NCBI GenBank assembly: GCA_900541245.1
Contig: UQIS01000004.1
Location: 10,581 to 74,580 of the forward strand
Origin: an uncultured Collinsella sp.
GTDB taxonomy: Bacteria; Actinomycetota; Coriobacteriia; Coriobacteriales; Coriobacteriaceae
DNA length: 64,000 nucleotides
Reading direction: 5' to 3'
Numbering within the stretch: position 1 is the stretch's first letter; each line of letters begins with the position of its first letter. Below are positions 1-7,449 of the stretch, one piece after another. The translations under genes and the position numbers were made by a program. Under the pieces are notes generated by a model. It saw only the letters and a program-made list of their open reading frames with translations, made no database searches and was not told the DNA's origin.

Positions 1-5
1 AACCA

Positions 6-1382
6 ATGAAACGCGACTGGAACGCGATGGCTCAGGGGATTCTGGACGCCGTCGGTGGTCCCGAGAACATCTCGGGCATGACGCACTGCGCGACGCGCCT
101 GCGCCTCAATCTCAAAGACGACGCGGCTTGCGACGACGCTGCGGTCAAGGAAGTCGAAGGCGTTGTGAACACGCTGAACAAGGCCGGTCAGTACCAGGTC
201 CTCATCGGCACTGAGGTCCCGAAGCTGTACGAGAAGTTTGAGCCGCTGGTCAAGGGTTCGGGCGTGGAAATCTCCGCTGCTACCAAGGACGAGGGCGAGA
301 GCATCGTCAGCCAGGTCTTCTCCGCGATCTCCGGCATCTTTGCCCCGCTGCTGCCCGCCATGGCCGGCTCCGGTATCCTGCGCGGCTTCGTTATCCTGGC
401 CGCCCAGCTCGGCATCATCGCTGAGGGCACGGGTACCTACACCATCCTGTACACCCTGGCCATGAGCGTGTTCTACTTCCTGCCCGTGCTGCTCGGCTTC
501 TCCGCCGGCAAGCGCTTCGGCGCGAGCCCGTACCTGTCGGCGCTGCTCGGCGCGTGCCTGCTCTACCCGGACTTCATCGCCCTCATGGGCGACGCGGGCA
601 ACGGCGCCATGACGGACTTCTTCGGCATCCCCGTGGTTCTCATGAACTACAACTCCACGGTTATCCCTGCCATCTTGTCTGTCTGGGTCTACTCGTACCT
701 GTACAAGTGGCTCGATGAGCACGTTTCCGAGATGCTCAAGCTCGTCGTGCTGCCCGCCATCTCCCTGATCGTTATGGTTCCGCTCACCATGCTCGTCATC
801 GGTCCCCTGGGTGTCTACGCTGGTGAGGCCATCGCCTTCGTGGTCAACTGGCTGATCGAGCGCAGCTCCGTGTTCGCCGGCGTGCTGGTTGGCGGCGGCT
901 GGTCCGTGCTGGTGTCCATGGGCATCCACTGGGCCGTGAACCCCATCATGATCAACAACATCGCTCAGAACGGCTTCGACTACATCTGCCCCTTCACCTT
1001 CGCCTGCAACTTCGCCGTTATCGGCTGCGCCTTCGGCGTGTTCCTCAAGGCCCGCGACCAGAAGCTCAAGAGCTTCGCGATGACCGGTGTCGTATCGATC
1101 GCCCTGTCCGCCATCATCGAGCCCACGCTGTTCGGTATGCTCGTGAAGAACAAGAAGGTCTGGCTTGCGCAGATCATCGGCGGTGCCGTCGGCGGCGCGT
1201 TCCTCGGTATCATGAAGGTCGTCACCACTGCGTTCACCTTCGGTTCCGTCACTACGTTCCCGGCTTTCGTGAGTTCCGACCCCATGAACTTCGCTTGGGC
1301 TATGGTCGGCATGCTCATTTCCGCCGTCGTGGCCGGTGTTCTTGCCTTCGCCTTCACCGGCAAGGAGGATCAGCTCGCCTAA
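6..1382 (+). CDS. PTS sugar permease EIIBC, glucoside/sucrose-type
   Basis: Membrane component of a phosphotransferase system that phosphorylates a sugar while importing it. Residues 1-85 form an EIIB domain with the phosphorylated cysteine at Cys28 in the motif THCATRLRL. About residues 110-450 form a polytopic EIIC domain containing an IIEPTLFG segment, the equivalent of the conserved EP signature in glucose/glucoside EIIC proteins. No EIIA domain is fused (458 residues), so EIIA must be supplied in trans, perhaps from a gene upstream of the window. It is followed by a DeoR regulator and pentose/hexose-phosphate epimerase and isomerase genes, which suggests a rare sugar such as allulose. 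That substrate is inference; the family alone would suggest a glucoside. The first five bases of the window leave no room to see a ribosome site. Confidence 0.85.
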   Translation: MKRDWNAMAQGILDAVGGPENISGMTHCATRLRLNLKDDAACDDAAVKEVEGVVNTLNKAGQYQVLIGTEVPKLYEKFEPLVKGSGVEISAATKDEGESIVSQVFSAISGIFAPLLPAMAGSGILRGFVILAAQLGIIAEGTGTYTILYTLAMSVFYFLPVLLGFSAGKRFGASPYLSALLGACLLYPDFIALMGDAGNGAMTDFFGIPVVLMNYNSTVIPAILSVWVYSYLYKWLDEHVSEMLKLVVLPAISLIVMVPLTMLVIGPLGVYAGEAIAFVVNWLIERSSVFAGVLVGGGWSVLVSMGIHWAVNPIMINNIAQNGFDYICPFTFACNFAVIGCAFGVFLKARDQKLKSFAMTGVVSIALSAIIEPTLFGMLVKNKKVWLAQIIGGAVGGAFLGIMKVVTTAFTFGSVTTFPAFVSSDPMNFAWAMVGMLISAVVAGVLAFAFTGKEDQLA

Positions 1383-1459
1383 GAGCCCCGGATGCGCCGC
1401 CTCTCCTAGGGTCGTTCTCTTCGCTTGAAGAGCGTCGCGCTTACGCGAGGTGTGTCAAC

Positions 1460-1480
1460 CTCGTTCAAATTGTGAACGAG
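1460..1480. promoter_or_regulatory. Inverted repeat, candidate DeoR operator
   Basis: The arms CTCGTTCA and TGAACGAG are perfectly complementary and separated by five bases. The site lies 126 bp upstream of the DeoR-family start codon, in the gap after the PTS gene, with no T-run after it. A regulator-binding palindrome, possibly autoregulatory, is the simplest reading. Confidence 0.45.
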
Positions 1481-1606
1481 AGGGTAGGTCAATCGATTAA
1501 GCGGTCGTCATCGCAACAGGTGGCGGCCGCTATTCTGCTTGTGCGTTACACTTTTCGAAAAGAAATGAACGAGCGTGAAGCAGAGTGGTTTGGAGAGGTT
1601 CCCAAT

Positions 1607-2350
1607 ATGATTCCGTATGAGCGCCAGGAGCGAATTGTAGAGTGCCTGCAGAAGTCGGGCCTCGCGAGGATTTCCGAGCTGCAGGAGGAGCTGCCGGGCG
1701 TCTCTATTTCGACGCTACGTCGCGACCTCAAGGAGCTGGAGGCGCTTGGCAAGGTTGAGCATCTTTCGGGCGGCGCGGTGAGGCTCCTCTCGGCTGTCCA
1801 CGAGGTGAGTATCTCGACGCGTTCGGGCCTACACGGGAGTGAGAAGGAACAGATTGCCCAAGTCGCCTTGCGTTTTGTTGAGGACGGGGACACGCTCTAC
1901 TTGGACTCGGGTTCCACCTGCACGGCGCTGCTGCGTCTGCTGCTCGACCGCGACGTGACAATTTACACGACGGATGCCTCGGCGTGCCTGATTAAGAGCG
2001 AGACGCGCGCCCAGCTCATCGTGGTGGGTGGCGAGTTCAACTATGTGAACTCCTCGTTCTGCGGGTCTATGACCGAATCGATCCTGCGCGATCTGTACTT
2101 CGATAAGGCGTTTATCGGGACCAACGCGATTGACGAGGACCGCGGCGTCATGACGCCCTCCTACGTTGAGGCGGCGAAGAAGCGCATCGTGCGCGAGAAT
2201 TCGAATAAGGCGTACGTGCTGTGCGACAGCTCGAAGTTCCATCAGTTCTCGAATGTTCGCGCGTTTGGGTTCGATGGTGTGTCGATTATCGCGGAGTCCT
2301 ATGACGAGAAGATCGCCCAGTGCGCGCGCCTGATCACGCCTGGAGCGTAG
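1607..2350 (+). CDS. DeoR-family transcriptional regulator
   Basis: Sugar-phosphate-responsive DNA-binding regulator of 247 residues, the usual length for DeoR proteins. Residues 1-60 form the N-terminal helix-turn-helix (RQERIVECLQKSG, then STLRRDLKELE). From about residue 75 onward is the DeoR sensor domain, with the LDSGSTCTALL segment that normally binds the sugar phosphate. The reading frame is open further upstream, but the ATG at 1607 is chosen because GGAGAGG lies nine bases before it and the homologous region begins there. It lies between the PTS permease and the epimerase/isomerase genes on the same strand, so it probably controls one or both. Confidence 0.88.
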   Translation: MIPYERQERIVECLQKSGLARISELQEELPGVSISTLRRDLKELEALGKVEHLSGGAVRLLSAVHEVSISTRSGLHGSEKEQIAQVALRFVEDGDTLYLDSGSTCTALLRLLLDRDVTIYTTDASACLIKSETRAQLIVVGGEFNYVNSSFCGSMTESILRDLYFDKAFIGTNAIDEDRGVMTPSYVEAAKKRIVRENSNKAYVLCDSSKFHQFSNVRAFGFDGVSIIAESYDEKIAQCARLITPGA

Positions 2351-2524
2351 GGGGTCCGGGCTCAGGCCTGCGGATTGCGGCCCCTGGCTGCTGCTGTCCG
2401 CGTAGCGGGATTTCTTCCTAGGGAATACGACAGCGTTTCGTGGTGCGGGCTCCTGCATGATACCAGCTAGATAGGCAAATATGGCAACGTTGTGAATCTG
2501 GAAAAGCCTGCAGGTTAACAACGT

Positions 2525-2573
2525 GGTTAAACGATTAATCAGCGAGACTGTAGATAAAGGTTAAACGATTAAT
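2525..2573. promoter_or_regulatory. Two direct copies of a LacI-type operator
   Basis: The 15-base sequence GGTTAAACGATTAAT occurs twice (2525-2539 and 2559-2573), 34 bp apart, just upstream of the epimerase gene. Each copy is a near-palindrome around TTAA-ACGA-TTAA. The lacI promoter carries the related GGTTAACAGATTAACC, so the LacI protein encoded at 3918-4928 probably binds all three. A further GGTTAAC half-site lies at about 2513. Confidence 0.6.
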
Positions 2574-2615
2574 TACCACCGAGTAGATAATCACCGAGCA
2601 GATAAGGAGTTCACT

Positions 2616-3269
2616 ATGCTGCTCTGCCCCAGTCTCATGTGCGCCGACTACGGCAATCTGCGTGCGACCGTCGAGGATCTCGACGCCGCCGGCATCGACA
2701 TCTTCCATTGCGACGTGATGGACGGCAGTTTCGTTCCCAATTTCGCCATGGGTCTCGAAGACATCAAGGCCGTGCGAGCTGCCACCAACAAGCTCGTCGA
2801 CGTGCACCTTATGGTCGAGAATCCTGCCAGCAAGGTTGAACTTTTCGCCTCCGCCGGCGCGGACATCATCTATATCCATCCGGAGTCCGAGCGTTACGTG
2901 GTCAAGACACTCGCCGCGATTAAGTCCCTCGGCAAGAGCGCCGGTATCGCCGTGAACCCCGACACCTCTATCTCCGAGATCGAGGAGATGTTGAACCTCT
3001 GCGATTACGTGATGGTCATGACGGTGAATCCGGGTTTTGCCGGTCAGAGCTTTATCGAGTTCACGAACGACAAGGTGCGTCGCCTTGCCGCGCTGAAGGA
3101 GCGCTTTGGCTTCAAGCTCATGATCGACGGCGCCTGCTCGCCCGAGCGCGTGCGCGACCTGTCCGCCATTGGCGCGGACGGATTTATCCTGGGCACCAGT
3201 GCGCTGTTTGGCAAGGACGCTGGTTACGAGGAGTGTCTGCGCCGTTTGCGCGCCGGCGAGGTGTATTAG
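2616..3269 (+). CDS. Ribulose-phosphate 3-epimerase family, allulose-6-phosphate 3-epimerase-like
   Basis: TIM-barrel metal-dependent epimerase of 217 residues that inverts C3 of a ketose phosphate. The start CPSLMCADY, metal-ligand segments HCDVMDG and VHLMVE, the loop MTVNPGFAGQ and the phosphate-binding GTSALF are visible. SLMC and GFAGQ are closer to AlsE (D-allulose-6-phosphate 3-epimerase) than to housekeeping Rpe (which typically reads SILSAD and GFGGQ), so a catabolic role on allulose or a pentulose phosphate is more likely. AAGGAG lies seven bases before the ATG. It forms a unit with the following RpiB and is preceded by LacI-type operators. The exact substrate cannot be settled from sequence. 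Confidence 0.85.
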   Translation: MLLCPSLMCADYGNLRATVEDLDAAGIDIFHCDVMDGSFVPNFAMGLEDIKAVRAATNKLVDVHLMVENPASKVELFASAGADIIYIHPESERYVVKTLAAIKSLGKSAGIAVNPDTSISEIEEMLNLCDYVMVMTVNPGFAGQSFIEFTNDKVRRLAALKERFGFKLMIDGACSPERVRDLSAIGADGFILGTSALFGKDAGYEECLRRLRAGEVY

Positions 3270-3341
3270 AAGCGGAACGGCGAATTAGGATGGATTGAGC
3301 GCGCGGCATGCGCGAATGGTTCTTATGGAAAGGGGTCTCTT

Positions 3342-3818
3342 TTGAAGATCGGTATTGGAAACGACCACGTCGCAGTCGAGTACAAGGAAGCCATCACGGC
3401 GTATATCCAGGAGAAGTACGGCTACGAAGTCGTGAACTTCGGTACGGACAGCACCGAGCGCTTTGACTATCCCATCGCGGGTGAGGCCGTGGCGGACGCT
3501 GTCATGTCCGGCGAGGTTGATCGCGGTATCGTTATCTGCGGTACGGGTGTAGGCATCTCGCTTGCCGCCAACAAGGTGCGCGGTATCCGTTGCTGCACCT
3601 GCTCTGAGCCGTATTCCGCTCGCCTGTCGCGCGAGCACAACAACACCAACATGCTCGCATTTGGTGCTCGTGTGGTAGGCATCGAGCTGGCCAAAATGAT
3701 TGTCGACGCCTGGCTCACCGGCGAGTTCGAGGGCGGCCGTCACCAGCGACGCATCGATATGATTCGCCAGATCGAGGCTCGTCAGCTCGTACGTGCGGAG
3801 GAAGCACGCGGCTGGTAG
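3342..3818 (+). CDS. rpiB: RpiB/LacAB-family sugar-phosphate isomerase
   Basis: Aldose-ketose phosphate isomerase of 158 residues, slightly longer than the usual 145-150. It shows the active-site cysteine loop ICGTGVGISLAANK and the HNNTNMLAFGARV phosphate/base segment typical of ribose-5-phosphate isomerase B and the allose/galactose-6-phosphate isomerases. The start is TTG with GGAAAGGGG seven bases upstream. It lies 72 bp after the epimerase on the same strand. With an AlsE-like epimerase next to it, an allose-6-phosphate or ribose-5-phosphate isomerase role in rare-sugar breakdown is plausible. The pair would feed fructose-6-phosphate or the pentose phosphate pathway. Confidence 0.88.
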   Translation: MKIGIGNDHVAVEYKEAITAYIQEKYGYEVVNFGTDSTERFDYPIAGEAVADAVMSGEVDRGIVICGTGVGISLAANKVRGIRCCTCSEPYSARLSREHNNTNMLAFGARVVGIELAKMIVDAWLTGEFEGGRHQRRIDMIRQIEARQLVRAEEARGW

Positions 3819-3822
3819 CGGA

Positions 3823-3855
3823 AAAGTCCGTCACCCGTGTGGTGGCGGGCTTTTT
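3823..3855 (+). terminator. Rho-independent terminator after rpiB
   Basis: A 12-base stem (AAGTCCGTCACC with GGTGGCGGGCTT, two G-T pairs) is closed by a five-base loop and followed by a T-run. It sits five bases after the rpiB stop and separates the operon from the convergent lacI gene. Confidence 0.85.
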
Positions 3856-3917
3856 GCATGTCGCGCGTGGGATAGAGCACATGCGAGAGAAAAACGCGGC
3901 TATTCGCTGCCCGCTGT

Positions 3918-4928
3918 CTAGCTGCTCGCGCGTTGCACGAGCTTAACGGGGACAAGCGTCTCCATCTCGGGCTCTTCGCCGCGCAGCAGGGCGAGCAGGG
4001 CCTGACATCCCTCGTGCGCGAGGCGCTCGGGGAAGCGGCGGATGGTGCTGATTTGCGGCGTCGGAAGCTGCGCGTAAACGGAATCGTCGAAGCCGATGAG
4101 ACGGACGTCTTCGGGTACGCGCTTGCCGGCGGCAACGAGCGCACGCAGCGCGCCCACGGCTGCGTGGTCGCTATGGGCGAAGACGCCGTCGACGGGGTAG
4201 CCCGTGGAGAGGAAGTCGGTCACGAGCTCTTCCGACTCGATGATGCTCGGCTGCTTACCCGAGACAAACAGCTGGTAGTCGCGGCGTAGCGGCATTCCGT
4301 GCGCGGCGAGCGCCCGCTCGTAGCCCATCTGGCGCTCGTTGCCGGGGTAGTTGGCGGTAAAACTCGAGATGCTCAGGATGTCCTTGCAGCCGCGCTCGAT
4401 GAGGTGCTCGGTCGCCATGTAGCCACCGCCGATGTTGTCGGAGCCCACGTGTGGGAAACCGAGGTCGTTTTCGGGCGCACGGTCGATGCAGACCACGGGG
4501 ATTCCGTGGGGGACGAACTCGCCGTCGAGCCTGCGCAGGCCGGAGATACAGATGATACCGTCGGCCTGCTTGCTTGCCAGCGTGCGGAAGTAGTCACGCT
4601 CGCGGGCGGGGTCATTGGCGCTGTTGCAAACAAAGACCGAGTAGTCCTCGGTTGCCAGCTCGCGCTCCACATGCAGGGCGATCTTGGAAAAGAAGTCGTT
4701 GGAGATGTCCGGCACGATCATGCCGATGGTCCGGGACTGGGCCATACGGAGGCTCTTCGCCGCCATGTTCGTGACGTAGCCGTATTCCTTTAGGGCGGCT
4801 TCCACGCGTTTGCGGGTGTCTTCGGAAAAACGGCCGCTGCCGTTGATGACGTGGGAGACCGTGGCGACGGATACGCCGGCCGCGACGGCAATCTGGCGCA
4901 TGGATGGGCGCTTGCCTGGTGTGGGCAT
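3918..4928 (-). CDS. LacI-family transcriptional repressor
   Basis: Sugar-responsive repressor of 336 residues. Residues 9-55 form the LacI helix-turn-helix and hinge (MRQIAVAAGVSVATVSHVINGSG); residues 60-330 form the periplasmic-binding-protein-like effector domain, with GMIVPDISNDFF and the C-terminal LIGFDDSVYAQL. AGGAGG lies just upstream of the ATG. It is convergent with the epimerase-rpiB unit. The palindrome GGTTAACAGATTAACC in its own promoter matches operators before the epimerase, so autoregulation plus control of that unit is inferred. The effector is unknown. Confidence 0.9.
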   Translation of the reverse strand: MPTPGKRPSMRQIAVAAGVSVATVSHVINGSGRFSEDTRKRVEAALKEYGYVTNMAAKSLRMAQSRTIGMIVPDISNDFFSKIALHVERELATEDYSVFVCNSANDPARERDYFRTLASKQADGIICISGLRRLDGEFVPHGIPVVCIDRAPENDLGFPHVGSDNIGGGYMATEHLIERGCKDILSISSFTANYPGNERQMGYERALAAHGMPLRRDYQLFVSGKQPSIIESEELVTDFLSTGYPVDGVFAHSDHAAVGALRALVAAGKRVPEDVRLIGFDDSVYAQLPTPQISTIRRFPERLAHEGCQALLALLRGEEPEMETLVPVKLVQRASS

Positions 4929-4951
4929 GGGGCCTCCTGCTGCTTTCGGGT

Positions 4952-4967
4952 GGTTAACAGATTAACC
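4952..4967. promoter_or_regulatory. Palindromic LacI-type operator in the lacI promoter
   Basis: GGTTAACAGATTAACC is a GGTTAA/TTAACC palindrome with a four-base centre, 24 bp upstream of the lacI start codon. Its half-sites match those of the two operators at 2525-2573. Confidence 0.6.
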
Positions 4968-4980
4968 GAGATTGTAGCGC

Positions 4981-5178
4981 ATGCGCGATGCCGTAATGGG
5001 TCGCTTCGAAGTCGTTTTGTCGCGCTCGGTCTGCACCTTGGATAAGAAGGAGTTCGTCGAGCACTCCGATCCGGAGCGCACGCGCGCCAACATCCCGCTG
5101 TTCCAGCAGGGCATCATGATACAGCAGCTCAACTCCGAGAAGCTCGTGGTCGAGACCATGGTGAAGTTCTGCGGCTAG
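4981..5178 (+). CDS. Small unrecognised protein or 3' gene remnant
   Basis: A 65-codon frame with coding-like third positions that I do not recognise. It has no visible Shine-Dalgarno sequence before the first ATG and starts right after the lacI operator. It contains no membrane segment or known motif, and its C-terminal part (LNSEKLVVETMVKFCG) looks like the end of a folded protein. A decayed gene whose 5' part was lost is as likely as a real small protein. Confidence 0.3.
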   Translation: MRDAVMGRFEVVLSRSVCTLDKKEFVEHSDPERTRANIPLFQQGIMIQQLNSEKLVVETMVKFCG

Positions 5179-5264
5179 TAATTACTGCATTACATATTCT
5201 GTTGTCACCTGGGAGGCTTGTTTTTGCGGGCCTCTTTGTGTTGCTATGGAGCCCTGGCCTGTCG

Positions 5265-5303
5265 ATAAACAAAGCGCCCGCTTGCCGGGGAGCAAGCGGG
5301 CGC
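5265..5303 (-). terminator. Terminator of the pknB operon
   Basis: The perfect 12-bp stem GCGCCCGCTTGC / GCAAGCGGGCGC has a six-base loop. On the minus strand it runs into TTTGTTT, so it ends transcription of the long division operon 50 bp after the pknB stop. Confidence 0.85.
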
Positions 5304-5355
5304 CTGTGAGCGAATATGTTTGCGGCGAAAGCCGTAATGAGCGGTGAGGTGGCGA

Positions 5356-7317
5356 CTAGTTGGTCGTACCGGAATCGTCGCCCGTGCCCGTGCCCGAGCC
5401 CGAGCCCGAACCAGAAAGTGCGACCGTCAGTGTAATCGTGCTGTCGGTGGACTGCTTGCCGGTGGGGGAGACGCCTGTAACGGTGGCATCCTCGTTACCG
5501 CTTACGGGATTGCCGTTCTGGTCACAGAAGCCAATGTTATAGAAACCGGCGTTGTTGAGCGCGGTGACGGCGGCGGATATGCTCTTGCCGTACAGGTTGC
5601 CCGGAACACTGGCCTTGCCGGACTTCTTGGCAATGACGACGGTAATCGTGGCGCCGGGCTTCTGCTTGCCGCTGGGGTTCCAGCTGATCACGGTGCCCTC
5701 GGTAACCGAGTCGTTCTCCTGGTAGCTCACGTCGACGCCAAAGCCTGCCATATCGAGGGCGTTGCGTGCTTGGGCCTCGGTCATGTCGGTCAGGTCGGGG
5801 ACGGACGTGGTATCCGGGCCGCTCGAGACCTTGTACGAGATGGTCGTGCCCTTCGCGACTTCCTTACCGGCTTCGGTGCCCTGCTCAAAGACCTGGCCCT
5901 CATCAGCCTCGTTGGCCTCCTCGGAGGCGTTGCCCTTCAGGCCAACGCTTGCCAGTGCGGCTTCTGCTTGGTCCTTGGTCAGGCCAACGAGCTGCGGAAC
6001 CTCAACCTTCTCGGAGGGCTTGGGGCCCTTGGAGACCACCAGGTTCACGCGCGTGCCCTTGGGCTTCTTGGCGTTGCCGTTGGGGGTCTGCTCGGCAACC
6101 TTGCCCTCGTCGACGTCGTCGTTGTAGCTCTGGTCGACGGTGCCGACCTCCAGGCCGGCTTCCTTGATCAGCTCGACGGCAGTCTGCTGGTCCTTGCCCA
6201 GCACATCGGGCACGGTGACCTGCTCGCCGCCAAAGAGTCCTGTGGCAAAGGCCACCACGATGCCGATGACGGCAACGGCTGCCACCACGGCGGCGATGAT
6301 CTTGTTCTTGTTGGATTTGGGCTTTTCGACCTCGTAGGAGCCGGTGGAGCCCGAAACCGAGCTACGGGCGGTATTCTGGCCGCTCACGCCCGAGACGGGA
6401 CGCACCATGGCGCGCGTCTGATCGGAAAGCTCGCGAGTCTTGGTGGCGCCCAGCTCACCGGGGGCACCGATGATGCGCGTGGGCTCCGAGACGTTGACGG
6501 CACGGCCCGACAGGTAGCTGTTGAGCACCTGACGAAGCTCGTCGGCGGTCTGGAAGCGGTTTGCCGGGTCCTTCTCCATGCACTTGAGGATGATGCGCTC
6601 AAGGTCGGCGTCGACACCGGAGTTGATCTGGCTCGGCGGAATAGGCAGCTCGTTGACTTGCTTGAGTGCGACCGAGATGGCGTCGTCACCGTCAAAGGGA
6701 ACGCGGCCGGTGGCGCACTCGTACATCACGACGCCCAGCGAGTAGATATCCGAGGTGGGGCCGAGGTCCTGACCGCGGGTCTGCTCGGGGCTGACGTAGT
6801 GGGCGGTTCCCAGCACGTTGTTATCTTGCGTGAGGTGGCTGTTCTTGGCACGCGCGATGCCAAAGTCCATCACCTTGATGTTGCCGTCGGGCAGCACCAT
6901 GATGTTCTGCGGCTTAATGTCGCGGTGGATGATTTCGTGCTTGTGGGCGACCGAAAGCGCGGAGCTGATCTGCGAGCCGATCTGGGCGACCTTCTTGGGG
7001 TCGAGGGCGCCGTGGCTCTTGATGCCGCTCTTAAGGTCGGTGCCGCGCAGGTACTCCATGACGATGTAATAGGTGTCGCCGTCCTTGCCCCAATCGTAGA
7101 CGCCCACGATATAGGGGGAGGAGAGACCGGCTGCTGCCTGGGCCTCCTGCTTAAAGCGCGCGGCGAAGGTTGCGTCGCCAGCATACTGCGGCAGCATGAT
7201 CTTGACGGCAACCGTGCGGTCGAGGACCTGGTCCTGTGCACGGTAGACGGTCGCCATGCCGCCTGTTCCCACCTTATCCTTGAGGAGGTATCTTCCCCCG
7301 AGGACCCTCTGTTCCAT
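5356..7317 (-). CDS. pknB: PASTA-domain Ser/Thr protein kinase PknB
   Basis: Membrane receptor kinase of 653 residues that senses cell-wall fragments. Residues 5-270 are the kinase domain (glycine loop GTGGMATVY, catalytic HRDIKPQN, DFGIAR). A juxtamembrane stretch leads to one transmembrane segment near residue 335 (IIAAVVAAVAVIGIVVAFATG), followed by four extracellular PASTA repeats beginning near VPDVLG, VPQLVG, VPDLTD and VPGNLY. The C-terminus is a Gly/Ser-rich tail. The ATG at 7317 is preferred over upstream in-frame starts because AGGAG precedes it. It is the last gene of the operon, 132 bp after the RodA-transpeptidase fusion, as in the actinobacterial division cluster. Confidence 0.95.
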   Translation of the reverse strand: MEQRVLGGRYLLKDKVGTGGMATVYRAQDQVLDRTVAVKIMLPQYAGDATFAARFKQEAQAAAGLSSPYIVGVYDWGKDGDTYYIVMEYLRGTDLKSGIKSHGALDPKKVAQIGSQISSALSVAHKHEIIHRDIKPQNIMVLPDGNIKVMDFGIARAKNSHLTQDNNVLGTAHYVSPEQTRGQDLGPTSDIYSLGVVMYECATGRVPFDGDDAISVALKQVNELPIPPSQINSGVDADLERIILKCMEKDPANRFQTADELRQVLNSYLSGRAVNVSEPTRIIGAPGELGATKTRELSDQTRAMVRPVSGVSGQNTARSSVSGSTGSYEVEKPKSNKNKIIAAVVAAVAVIGIVVAFATGLFGGEQVTVPDVLGKDQQTAVELIKEAGLEVGTVDQSYNDDVDEGKVAEQTPNGNAKKPKGTRVNLVVSKGPKPSEKVEVPQLVGLTKDQAEAALASVGLKGNASEEANEADEGQVFEQGTEAGKEVAKGTTISYKVSSGPDTTSVPDLTDMTEAQARNALDMAGFGVDVSYQENDSVTEGTVISWNPSGKQKPGATITVVIAKKSGKASVPGNLYGKSISAAVTALNNAGFYNIGFCDQNGNPVSGNEDATVTGVSPTGKQSTDSTITLTVALSGSGSGSGTGTGDDSGTTN

Positions 7318-7449
7318 TCCTGCTCCTAACATAACTATTCGCTCAACGATGTGTGTAGTACCTACGATGTGGCCGCTGGGGCCGTGTGGCGTGTTGCCGC
7401 TAACTCTTCGGTCGCGGCGCGCCTCGGGTGTCCGATTCGATCATGGGCA

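Noticed and set aside
5344..7329. Long plus-strand open frame of 661 codons opposite pknB
   Set aside because: It is the mirror of the pknB gene; composition is that of an antisense frame in GC-rich DNA and it has no domain.
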